Shown: positions 1 through 7,800 of the stretch, in pieces
How positions within the stretch are numbered: the first letter of the stretch is position 1
Layout of the letters: each line of letters begins with the position of its first letter
NCBI GenBank assembly: GCA_016795125.1
Contig: JAEUIG010000366.1
Location: 1-7,823, forward strand
Direction: 5' to 3'
DNA: 7,823 nt
From: Planctomycetaceae bacterium
GTDB lineage: Bacteria; Planctomycetota; Planctomycetia; Planctomycetales; Planctomycetaceae
Notes under the pieces: generated by a model
Databases searched by the model: none
What the model saw: only the letters and a program-made list of their open reading frames with translations
Told to the model about the DNA's origin: nothing
Made by a program: the position numbers and the translations under genes

Positions 1-1488
<1,488 letters not shown>

Positions 1489-1491
1489 CGG

Positions 1492-1532
1492 GGATTTGTC
1501 ATTGGTCATATGTCATTGGTCATTTGTCATTG
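1492..1532 (+). repeat. Left inverted arm of 7-base units (ATTNGTC)n
   Basis: From 1494 the sequence runs in strict 7-base steps: units at 1494, 1501, 1508, 1515 and 1522 read ATTTGTC, ATTGGTC or a one-base variant (ATATGTC), followed by ATTG at 1529. The reverse complement of 1931-1971 matches it at 36 of 41 positions. In RNA the two arms could pair around the four-helix-bundle gene. Confidence 0.92.
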
Positions 1533-1557
1533 GGGGAGTGTGAGCGTCGGTGTCGCT

Positions 1558-1562
1558 GGAGA
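1558..1562 (+). promoter_or_regulatory. Ribosome binding site (GGAGA) for the four-helix-bundle gene
   Basis: GGAG starts 11 bases before the ATG at 1569, leaving 7 bases of spacing, a good Shine-Dalgarno match. It sits in a small potential hairpin: GTGTC at 1550-1554 can pair with GACAC at 1561-1565, leaving most of the GGAG in the loop. It fixes 1569 as the start and shows that this gene carries its own translation signal, unlike most neighbours. Confidence 0.6.
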
Positions 1563-1568
1563 CACGTG

Positions 1569-1943
1569 ATGAATCCCGATGAACTGTCTGAACGGTTGAT
1601 GAATGCGGGCGTTCGTGTCGGCAAGGTCGTCGACGCGTTGCCAGACACGCGAATGGGCCGTCATGTGGCGGGCCAGCTTGTGAGGTGCGGCACGTCGGCC
1701 GGGCCCAACTACGAAGAAGGACGTTCGGCAGAGAGTCGTCGCGATTTCATTCACAAGTTGCGGATTGCGTTGAAAGAGTTGCGCGAAACACGGTACTGGC
1801 TGCAGTTCTGTTCGCGTTCCGAGCTGCTGACCGAGAATCGATTGTCAGAAATAGTTACCGAGATCGACGAACTGGTCCGCATCGTGGGTAAGTCCGTATC
1901 AACCGCCAAAGTGGCGTCAAAGAAACCTGTCAATGACAAATGA
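1569..1943 (+). CDS. Four-helix-bundle protein of the 23S rRNA intervening-sequence (IVP/S23, Avd-like) family
   Basis: A 124-residue soluble protein, the usual length for this family. The family core is visible: a first helix (about 5-40), the turn TSAGPNYEEGR at 42-52, then DFIHKLRIALKELRET with YWL at 76-78, and a final amphipathic helix (about 90-112). No signal peptide or membrane segment is seen. Relatives are encoded in intervening sequences inside bacterial 23S rRNA genes; the accessory protein Avd of diversity-generating retroelements shares the fold and forms a basic ring that binds nucleic acid. No rRNA, reverse transcriptase or template repeat occurs here, so this is an orphan copy. 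The start is set by GGAGA 7 bases upstream. The last four codons and the stop lie inside the right inverted arm. It interrupts an oxidase operon with no evident functional link, so it is more likely cargo or a mobility factor than a respiratory gene. Family assignment is confident; the function is unknown. Confidence 0.88.
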   Translation: MNPDELSERLMNAGVRVGKVVDALPDTRMGRHVAGQLVRCGTSAGPNYEEGRSAESRRDFIHKLRIALKELRETRYWLQFCSRSELLTENRLSEIVTEIDELVRIVGKSVSTAKVASKKPVNDK

Positions 1944-1971
1944 CCATTGACCAATGACAATTGACAAATCC
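1931..1971 (-). repeat. Right inverted arm of 7-base units
   Basis: Read on the minus strand this repeats the left arm: GG, five 7-base units, then ATTG. On the plus strand the units start at 1935, 1942, 1949, 1956 and 1963 (GACAAAT, GACCATT, GACCAAT, GACAATT, GACAAAT). Its inner edge encodes the last residues (NDK) and the TGA stop (1941-1943) of the four-helix-bundle gene, so the gene and arm form one unit. Confidence 0.92.
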
Positions 1972-1982
1972 TCAAGCATTTG

Positions 1983-2939
1983 ATGTCACCTTCCGCTCAC
2001 CAATCCTGGCTCTATCGCTACGCCTGCGCGACACCGTGTGTCGCGATGGTGACGGTGGTGGCCGGCGCGCTGGTGACGATCAACCATGCGGGGATGGCGT
2101 TTCGCGACTGGCCGACGTCCGACGGGCAGGCGATGCTCACCTACCCGTGGTGGTCGGATTTTGCCACGAACTGGGACCGGTTTCTGGAACACGGGCACCG
2201 GCTGGCCGGCATGCTGATCGGCGTATGGACGATCGGCCTCGCCGTGCTGCTGGCCGTCAAAGAGCGGCGCACCTGGCTCAAGTGGGCCGGCGGGGCCATC
2301 CTGCTCGCTGTCATCTGCCAGGGAATCCTCGGTGGCTTTCGCGTGTGGCTGGATGACCGCGGACTGGCGATGGTGCACGGAATGTTTGCCGCCTGCGTCA
2401 TTTCGCTGATGGCGAGCGTTGCGACCGCGCTCAGTTCCGGTTGGCGCGACGCCGAGGCGCTCGCGGGAGGTCGGGATGTCGGCGTCGCCAAACCGGTGGC
2501 GCTGCTGACCGTGGCGCTGCTGGCTGCGCAGTACGTCCTCGGCGGAATGATCCGCCATCACGGGCTGGGGCTGTTCGAACATCTGACGGTCGGGATCGTC
2601 AGCCTCGTGCTGATTGTGATTAATGCGGTCGTCGCACATTGCACCCGGGTGGCTTGGCTGCAGAGCAGCGGCCGGTGGCTGCTCGCAGCGGCATTGATCC
2701 AAGTGGCGCTTGGCGGCGGCGCATGGGTCACGCGGTTCGGGTTTGCGAGCCTGGGCTATGTCGCCGTAGCCGATTCCATCACGCAGATTGTCTTCCGGAC
2801 GGCGCATACCGCGGTCGGCATGGTGCTGCTGGCAAACGCCGTGGTGCATGCGGTGCGGGTCCTGAGAATTGCGGCGTTTGCTCCGCCGGAAGCTCCGGTC
2901 GTGCTGAACCTCACCCCTGTTCCCGGGAGGCCGGCATGA
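1983..2939 (+). CDS. ctaA: Haem A synthase (COX15/CtaA family)
   Basis: Membrane haem protein that oxidises the C8 methyl of haem O to the formyl group of haem A, needed by the adjacent oxidase. It is 318 residues with about eight hydrophobic segments in two similar halves, as in CtaA/COX15. The half-repeat histidines are visible: EHGHR at 69-73 gives E69 and H72 with the family's E-x-x-H spacing, H132 lies in GLAMVHGMFA, H200 in LFEHLTVG, and H275 in RTAHTAVG. Assigning them to haem or substrate sites follows Bacillus CtaA and is inferred. I chose ATG at 1983; an in-frame TTG at 1980 adds one residue. No Shine-Dalgarno sequence precedes either, because the repeat unit ends at 1971 and only 11 bases separate them. 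The stop overlaps the ctaB start (ATGA), which points to translational coupling. Confidence 0.94.
   Translation: MSPSAHQSWLYRYACATPCVAMVTVVAGALVTINHAGMAFRDWPTSDGQAMLTYPWWSDFATNWDRFLEHGHRLAGMLIGVWTIGLAVLLAVKERRTWLKWAGGAILLAVICQGILGGFRVWLDDRGLAMVHGMFAACVISLMASVATALSSGWRDAEALAGGRDVGVAKPVALLTVALLAAQYVLGGMIRHHGLGLFEHLTVGIVSLVLIVINAVVAHCTRVAWLQSSGRWLLAAALIQVALGGGAWVTRFGFASLGYVAVADSITQIVFRTAHTAVGMVLLANAVVHAVRVLRIAAFAPPEAPVVLNLTPVPGRPA
2925..2930 (+). promoter_or_regulatory. Ribosome binding site (GGGAGG) of ctaB
   Basis: GGGAGG lies 5 bases before the ATG at 2936, inside the end of ctaA. It is the strongest Shine-Dalgarno match near any start in the window. It decides the ctaB start over in-frame upstream codons that reach back into ctaA. 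Confidence 0.7.
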
Positions 2940-3883
2940 GCGGCGTCGTGACCGAATCTCCGGCGGCCGAACGCGCCCTCGAGCGGGCGTGGCAGCTTGC
3001 GCCGACAGGCGTTGGCGGAGTTCCGGCGCGTGTCGGCGAGTTTGTCGAGATCGCCAAGCCGCGGATTGCGGTGATGGTGCTCGTCGCGGTGACCGTCGGC
3101 TACGGATTGGGCTGCGAAGACAACTGGCGGATCGAGCCGTGGCTGCACGCGATGCTGGGAGTCGCCCTCGCGGCGACGGCCGCCAGCGCCTTCAATCAGC
3201 TGCTGGAACGACGGACCGATGCGCTGATGCCGCGCACGGCCAACCGCGCACTGCCGACGGGGCGGCTCGCCTCGCGCGACGTCCTGTGGTTCGGGCTGGT
3301 GTCCGCAGCGGCGGCCATTGGTGACCTGGCGCTGTTTACCAACCTGACAACGGTATTGCTGACAATCGCTTCGATTGTGCTGTATTCGCTGGTCTACACG
3401 CTCTTGAAGCCGCGGTCGGCGTTGTGCACGGCGGTCGGGGCGGTGCCGGGCGCATTGCCGATCCTGCTGGGGTGGACGGCGGCAGGCGGTTCCCTGACAG
3501 GGGCGGGCCTGACGCTGTTCGCCATCATGTTCCTGTGGCAGTTCCCGCATTTCCTGGCGATTGCCTGGAAGTACCGCGATCAATACGCCGCCGCCGGCCT
3601 GAAGATGCTGCCGCAAGGCGGGGCGCGCGTTGTCGGGATTCTGGCGACTACTTACGCGCTGGCGCTGATTCCGGTGAGCCTGCTGCCGGCCGAGCAGGGG
3701 CTGGCGGGGAACCTGTACGGCGCCACGGCGCTCGTGCTGGGCCTGTGGTATGCGGCCGCCGCACTCGGTTTCGCACGGCGGGGAACGGATCTCGCAGCGC
3801 GGCGCTTGTTATGGGTCTCACTCGTTTACCTGCCAGTGCTGCTGAGCGTCTTGTTGATTGACCATTGGCGTTTGCTGCAATAA
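2936..3883 (+). CDS. ctaB: Protohaem IX farnesyltransferase (haem O synthase)
   Basis: UbiA-family membrane prenyltransferase that adds a hydroxyethylfarnesyl tail to protohaem IX, giving haem O, the substrate of CtaA. It is 315 residues, close to the family norm of about 300, with an N-terminal extension of roughly 35 residues before EIAKPRIAVMVL and about nine hydrophobic segments. The first prenyl-diphosphate motif is N87-x3-E91-x3-D95, followed by PRTANRALPTGR; most CtaB proteins have Asp where E91 stands, a conservative change. The second conserved cytosolic loop is visible as FPHFLAIAWKYRDQY (H205, K212, D215, Y217) followed by AAGLKMLP. The start is fixed by GGGAGG, and the gene overlaps ctaA by 4 bases, so the two haem A genes are probably made in step. 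Confidence 0.96.
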   Translation: MSGVVTESPAAERALERAWQLAPTGVGGVPARVGEFVEIAKPRIAVMVLVAVTVGYGLGCEDNWRIEPWLHAMLGVALAATAASAFNQLLERRTDALMPRTANRALPTGRLASRDVLWFGLVSAAAAIGDLALFTNLTTVLLTIASIVLYSLVYTLLKPRSALCTAVGAVPGALPILLGWTAAGGSLTGAGLTLFAIMFLWQFPHFLAIAWKYRDQYAAAGLKMLPQGGARVVGILATTYALALIPVSLLPAEQGLAGNLYGATALVLGLWYAAAALGFARRGTDLAARRLLWVSLVYLPVLLSVLLIDHWRLLQ

Positions 3884-3928
3884 CGGCATCGCCGACGGCT
3901 CGCCGCTAAACTGTTCGTACGTAGTTGC

Positions 3929-3956
3929 TGAATCCTGAATCCTGGCGTCTGAATCC
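3929..3956 (+). repeat. Solo array of 7-base units (TGAATCC)
   Basis: Four units in strict 7-base register start at 3929, 3936, 3943 and 3950; three are exactly TGAATCC and the third is TGGCGTC. The array ends 4 bases before the coxIII ATG. There is no opposite arm (GGATTCA) in the 77-base gap, so it looks like a half element or remnant. The rest of the gap (3884-3928) shows only the short palindrome CGTACG. Confidence 0.8.
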
Positions 3957-3960
3957 TCGA

Positions 3961-5001
<1,041 letters not shown>

Positions 5002-5007
5002 CGAACC

Positions 5008-5105
5008 GCTGTCAGAGGCCGGCGTTTTCAGAATTGTCAGCAGATCTCCGGCAGAGGTGCAAATCCAAGCCGCTGTCTGAATGCTGACACCTGACTGCTG
5101 ACAGC
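5008..5105. repeat. Degenerate palindromic element with 7-base units (CTGACNN)
   Basis: The 120-base gap between coxIII and subunit IV is nearly filled by this sequence. Its outer ends are an exact 8-base inverted pair, GCTGTCAG at 5008-5015 and CTGACAGC at 5098-5105. The right arm runs in 7-base steps from 5077 (CTGAATG), 5084 (CTGACAC), 5091 (CTGACTG) and 5098 (CTGACAG). The left arm keeps several TCAG cores but has lost regular spacing. No open frame of note lies inside. Confidence 0.65.
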
Positions 5106-5121
5106 TCGAACGACAACCAAC

Positions 5122-5598
5122 ATGCACGATTCGCATCCATCGCCGCCGGCCGGGGCCGGTCACGAACACGATTCACACCACGCGTACGCGGAACACGCGC
5201 CGCATGTGAATTACCTGTTCATCTTCATCCTGCTGTGCATCTGCACGATCCTGTCGGCTGTCTTCGACCTGTTGCCGTCGAAGCGGGTCGTCACCGTGCT
5301 GGTGCTGGCCGTGGCGGTCGCCAAGGCGCAGTTCGTGATGCGGTACTTCATGCACCTCAAGTTCGAGGGCAAGTGGAAGTACGTCCTGCTGCTCCCGACG
5401 GCGATCCTGGCGTGCGGTCTTCCTTTGGCGCTGGCTCCGGACATCGGCCTGCACTACTACCCGCCGGCCATCCCGCAGCTGCAGTACGAATCGGGCGCCC
5501 GCGGAGAAGGCGCCGCCCATGCGGCAGAGCATGCCGACGAGGCGCACCCGGAGGGAGAGCATCCCGACGCCGAAGCCACCGCACCTGCGCACGAGTGA
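5122..5598 (+). CDS. Cytochrome c oxidase subunit IV-like protein (prokaryotic COX4 family)
   Basis: A 158-residue membrane protein with three hydrophobic segments (about 31-51, 56-79 and 87-106). The centre AVAKAQFVMRYFMHLKFEGKW, with K68 and H78, matches the prokaryotic subunit IV (CtaF/CyoD-like) pattern of a lysine within the second helix followed by FMHL. This subunit is not catalytic; in related oxidases it supports assembly and stability. Both ends are extended beyond the usual 95-110 residues: the first 28 residues contain about eight histidines and the last 45 are rich in His, Glu and Ala, so metal binding is possible but unproven. The ATG at 5122 is the only sensible start; no Shine-Dalgarno sequence precedes it. 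Its position directly after subunit III supports the call. Confidence 0.87.
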   Translation: MHDSHPSPPAGAGHEHDSHHAYAEHAPHVNYLFIFILLCICTILSAVFDLLPSKRVVTVLVLAVAVAKAQFVMRYFMHLKFEGKWKYVLLLPTAILACGLPLALAPDIGLHYYPPAIPQLQYESGARGEGAAHAAEHADEAHPEGEHPDAEATAPAHE

Positions 5599-5602
5599 AC
5601 TC

Positions 5603-5740
5603 GACACAAAGGCACTGAGACACAAAGACGCGCAGTGGAGACGTGAGTGAAGCGTTTTCAATCTCCGCAGTTCGGTGACCAAGGCAAATCCTGACAGTCC
5701 CGCTGCTTTGCGCGTCTTCGTGCCTCTGCGGGCTGGTGTC
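5603..5740. repeat. Palindromic element of 8-base units (GNCRCRRA family), copy 1
   Basis: Left arm 5603-5634 is four 8-base units starting at 5603, 5611, 5619 and 5627 (GACACAAA, GGCACTGA, GACACAAA, GACGCGCA). Right arm 5709-5740 is four units on the opposite strand, and 24 of 32 positions match. The innermost unit, GACGCGCA, pairs perfectly with TGCGCGTC at 5709-5716. The 74-base centre includes a smaller pair, GGAGA at 5637-5641 with TCTCC at 5663-5667. The element starts 4 bases after the subunit IV stop and ends 26 bases before the ABC ATPase start; no gene is visible in this gap. Confidence 0.85.
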
Positions 5741-5766
5741 AGCTTTCTTAATCGAGCGGCCACACA

Positions 5767-6738
5767 ATGACTTCCTCTCCCGCCGTTGTGATCGCCGGTC
5801 TGCGGCACAGCTACGGCGAGCGCGAGGCGCTGGCGGGCGTCGGCTTTGAGCTGGCGGAGGGAGAGGTCTTCGGCCTGCTGGGACCGAACGGCGGCGGCAA
5901 GACGACGCTGTTCCGGATTCTGGCCACGCTGCTGCCGGTGCAGACGGGCACGGCGACGATTCTGGGTCACAACGTGGCGACCGAGCCGGACGCCGTGCGG
6001 CGCGTGATCGGCGTCACGTTCCAGTCGCCGAGCCTCGACCCGAAGCTCTCGGTGCGCGAGAACCTGAAGTTCCACGGCATGCTGTACGGTCTCACGGGAG
6101 CAGCGCTCGCGTCGCGGATCGACGAACTGCTGTCGCGGCTGGGAATGGCCGATCGCGCGAAGGATCTCGCGGAGACGCTGTCCGGCGGGCTGAAGCGGCG
6201 CGTTGAGATCGCCAAGAGCCTGCTGCACGGCCCGCGCGTGCTGCTGCTGGATGAACCGAGCACGGGGCTTGATCCCGGCGCGCGTCACGACTTGTGGACG
6301 TACCTGTCGCAGCTGCGTGCAGAGTCCCGCGTCACAGTCCTGGTGACGACGCACCTGATGGAGGAAGCCGAGCGGTGCGACCGCCTGGGGATTCTCGATC
6401 GCGGACAGCTCGTCGGGCTGGGAACGCCGGCGGAGCTGCGGGGTTCAATCGGCGGCGACGTGGTCACGCTTGAGACGGGCGATGCGGACGCACTCGCGGC
6501 GGCGATCCGCGAGAAGTTCGGCATCGAGCCGCAGCGGTTCGGCGGCGCGCTGCGCATCGAACGGACGGCCGGCCACGAACTGATTCGCGACGTGGTCGGG
6601 GCGCTCGGAGAACAGATCAAATCAGCGTCGCTGGGCAAACCGACGCTGGAAGACGTGTTCATCCAGCGGACGGGGCACAAGTTCTGGGACGACAGCGAGC
6701 CGGTCGTTGATCCGAAGAAGAAAAGCAAGAAACATTGA
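5767..6738 (+). CDS. ABC-2 type exporter ATP-binding protein (DrrA/CcmA-like)
   Basis: Cytoplasmic ATPase that powers the membrane permease encoded next. All nucleotide-binding motifs are intact: Walker A GPNGGGKTT at 39-47, Q-loop TFQSP with Q86, signature LSGGLKRR at 138-145, Walker B VLLLDEP at 158-164 with catalytic E163, D-loop STGLDPG, and H-loop H196 in TTHLMEEAERC. The LSGGLKRR form and the 323-residue length with a roughly 100-residue C-terminal domain are typical of the DrrA/NodI/YadG type of exporter, not of importers. The last residues (DPKKKSKKH) form an unusual basic tail. The ATG at 5767 has only a weak purine stretch (GAGCGG) upstream. The last two bases of the stop codon are also the first two bases of the next repeat element. 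The substrate cannot be read from sequence. Confidence 0.95.
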   Translation: MTSSPAVVIAGLRHSYGEREALAGVGFELAEGEVFGLLGPNGGGKTTLFRILATLLPVQTGTATILGHNVATEPDAVRRVIGVTFQSPSLDPKLSVRENLKFHGMLYGLTGAALASRIDELLSRLGMADRAKDLAETLSGGLKRRVEIAKSLLHGPRVLLLDEPSTGLDPGARHDLWTYLSQLRAESRVTVLVTTHLMEEAERCDRLGILDRGQLVGLGTPAELRGSIGGDVVTLETGDADALAAAIREKFGIEPQRFGGALRIERTAGHELIRDVVGALGEQIKSASLGKPTLEDVFIQRTGHKFWDDSEPVVDPKKKSKKH

Positions 6739-6831
6739 CACAAAGGCGCGAAGTCACAGAGACGCGCAGAGAAGGACGCAGAGCGCGATGTAATTCCTTT
6801 GCGCGTCTTTGTGTCTCTGTGACTTTGTGTC
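6737..6831. repeat. Palindromic element of 8-base units (GNCRCRRA family), copy 2
   Basis: Left arm 6737-6768 has four 8-base units starting at 6737, 6745, 6753 and 6761 (GACACAAA, GGCGCGAA, GTCACAGA, GACGCGCA). Right arm 6800-6831 mirrors it with units at 6800, 6808, 6816 and 6824, and 26 of 32 positions match. As in the copy at 5603-5740, the outer unit is GACACAAA-like and the inner unit is GACGCGCA; only the 31-base centre differs. It fills 95 of the 118 bases between ATPase and permease and overlaps the ATPase stop codon. In RNA it could form a strong hairpin between the two cistrons. Confidence 0.9.
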
Positions 6832-6856
6832 GAGTTTTTCCTGAACGGGTAACTTG

Positions 6857-7651
6857 ATGTCCGCCATTCTCCCCATCTGGTCGCTCACGCAGCGTGAGAT
6901 TGTGCGGTTCCTGCGGCAGCGGTCGCGGGTGACCGGGGCGTTTGCGCAGCCGATCATCTTCTGGGTGCTGTTCGGCGTGGGCCTCAGCGGGTCGTTCCGG
7001 ATGCCGGGCGCGGCCGAGGGCGGGCTGTCGTATCAGGCGTATTTCATCCCGGGCATTGCGGCGATGATCGTCCTGTTCACGGCGATCTTCTCGTCGATCT
7101 CGGTGATTCAGGACCGCAACGAAGGCTTCATGCAGGGAGTGCTCGCCGCGCCGGTGCCGCGCTCGTCGCTGGTGCTCGGCAAGATCATGGGCGGCACTCT
7201 GCTGGCGTTCGTGCAGGCGCTGCTGTTCATTGGCCTCGCACTGCTGTTGAAAGCGACGGGGCTGGTGACGCTGGAGTTCTCGCTGAGCCTCGGACGGTTC
7301 GTCGCTTCGTGCCTGCTGATCCTGCTGATGGGCCTCGGGCTGTGCGGGCTGGGGTTCTTCTTCGCGTGGCGGCTCGATTCCGTGCAGGGCTTCCACGCCA
7401 TCATGAGCGTGCTGCTGTTCCCGATGTGGCTGATGTCGGGGGCGTTCTTTCCATCGGAAGGCAGCGGCTGGCTGAAGTGGATCATCGCCATCAACCCGAT
7501 GACCTACGGTGTGGCCGGGCTGCGACGAATCATGTTCCCGGAATCGTCTGCGGCGCTCCCCTCGCTGGCCGTGTGCTTTGCGGTCACGGCGCTGTTCGCC
7601 GTGGTGATGGTGACGATCGACACCCTGCTGGCGCGTCGCCCGCAGACATGA
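6857..7651 (+). CDS. ABC-2 type exporter permease
   Basis: Integral membrane partner of the ATPase at 5767-6738. It is 264 residues, typical of ABC-2 permeases (DrrB/NodJ/YadH type), with six hydrophobic segments: AFAQPIIFWVLFGVGL, YFIPGIAAMIVLFTAIF, GTLLAFVQALLFIGLALLL, SCLLILLMGLGLCGLGFFF, IMSVLLFPMWLMSGAFFP and SLAVCFAVTALFAVVMV. Family hallmarks are the cytosolic loop DRNEGFMQGVLAAPVPRSS after segment 2 and the MSGAFFP ... INPMTYGVAGLRR pattern near the end. I chose ATG at 6857; an in-frame TTG at 6854 adds one residue, and no clear Shine-Dalgarno sequence precedes either. The pair follows the oxidase genes on the same strand. Cofactor or oxidase-assembly export is a guess from location; drug or lipid export is equally possible. 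Confidence 0.93.
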   Translation: MSAILPIWSLTQREIVRFLRQRSRVTGAFAQPIIFWVLFGVGLSGSFRMPGAAEGGLSYQAYFIPGIAAMIVLFTAIFSSISVIQDRNEGFMQGVLAAPVPRSSLVLGKIMGGTLLAFVQALLFIGLALLLKATGLVTLEFSLSLGRFVASCLLILLMGLGLCGLGFFFAWRLDSVQGFHAIMSVLLFPMWLMSGAFFPSEGSGWLKWIIAINPMTYGVAGLRRIMFPESSAALPSLAVCFAVTALFAVVMVTIDTLLARRPQT

Positions 7652-7660
7652 TTCCGGGTC

Positions 7661-7681
7661 GTGAGAATCGGCGGTTCTCAC
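7661..7681 (+). other. Stem-loop after the permease gene
   Basis: GTGAGAA at 7661-7667 and TTCTCAC at 7675-7681 form an exact 7-bp stem with a 7-base loop, starting 9 bases after the permease stop. No T-run follows, so it is not a classical intrinsic terminator, though it could mark the 3' end of the transcript. Confidence 0.4.
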
Positions 7682-7753
7682 CGAGGATCCCAATCGAGAT
7701 CGGGCGGGGCCGGACGTAAAATCGGGCTGCTGCAGCGTCTGGGAGAGGAGTTC

Positions 7754-7800
7754 GAGTCGGGTGGCCCGGGCTACCCCCTGGGAGTCCAAGCCCGACTTGG
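7754..7800. repeat. Nested palindromic sequence at the 3' edge
   Basis: Three inverted pairs are nested or adjacent: AGTCGGG at 7755-7761 with CCCGACT at 7791-7797; GGGTGGC at 7759-7765 with GCTACCC at 7770-7776 (one G-T pair, CCGG loop); and CCAAG at 7786-7790 with CTTGG at 7796-7800. These are alternative folds. The GC-rich block, including GCCCGGGC, looks like a dispersed intergenic repeat of a kind different from the 7/8-base arrays. It may continue past the window. No gene is seen in 7652-7823. Confidence 0.45.

Larger units (their letters stand above)
1492..1971 (+). mobile_element. 480-bp palindrome-ended unit carrying a four-helix-bundle gene (putative mobile element)
   Basis: Two 41-base arms face each other at 1492-1532 and 1931-1971, and 36 of 41 positions match when one is reverse-complemented. 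Each arm has two G:C bases at the outer end, five 7-base units of the type ATTNGTC, then ATTG. Between them lies a single gene (1569-1943). The unit fits tightly between two oxidase-operon genes: 3 bases after the coxI stop and 11 bases before the ctaA ATG. The arms are A+T-rich and the inner gene uses codons such as ATA, TTG, GTT and TCA more than its GC-rich neighbours, which suggests separate origin. No transposase, recombinase or reverse transcriptase gene is present, and I see no clear target-site duplication. Mobility is inferred from structure and location only. Confidence 0.6.

Noticed and set aside
1492..1971. Diversity-generating retroelement, suggested by the Avd-like protein
   Set aside because: No reverse transcriptase and no template/variable repeat pair is visible within the window.
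1492..1971. 23S rRNA intervening sequence
   Set aside because: Flanks are coxI and ctaA, not rRNA; only the protein family is shared.
3925..3960. TTG start for subunit III at 3925
   Set aside because: The added residues come from the 7-base repeat array and no ribosome site precedes the TTG; ATG at 3961 is simpler, though not proven.
5173..6354. 393-codon minus-strand open frame across subunit IV and the ABC ATPase
   Set aside because: It spans two clear genes and a repeat element on the opposite strand and has low-complexity Arg/Gln-rich content.
7661..7700. Intrinsic terminator after the permease
   Set aside because: The 7-bp stem is real but is not GC-rich and has no following T-run.
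7747..7762. tRNA T-loop-like TTCGAGT near the end
   Set aside because: The flanking 5-base segments are not complementary, and no anticodon arm or acceptor stem can be drawn around it.
6659..7789. 376-codon minus-strand open frame opposite the permease
   Set aside because: Antisense shadow rich in Arg, Gln and His, with no family resemblance.
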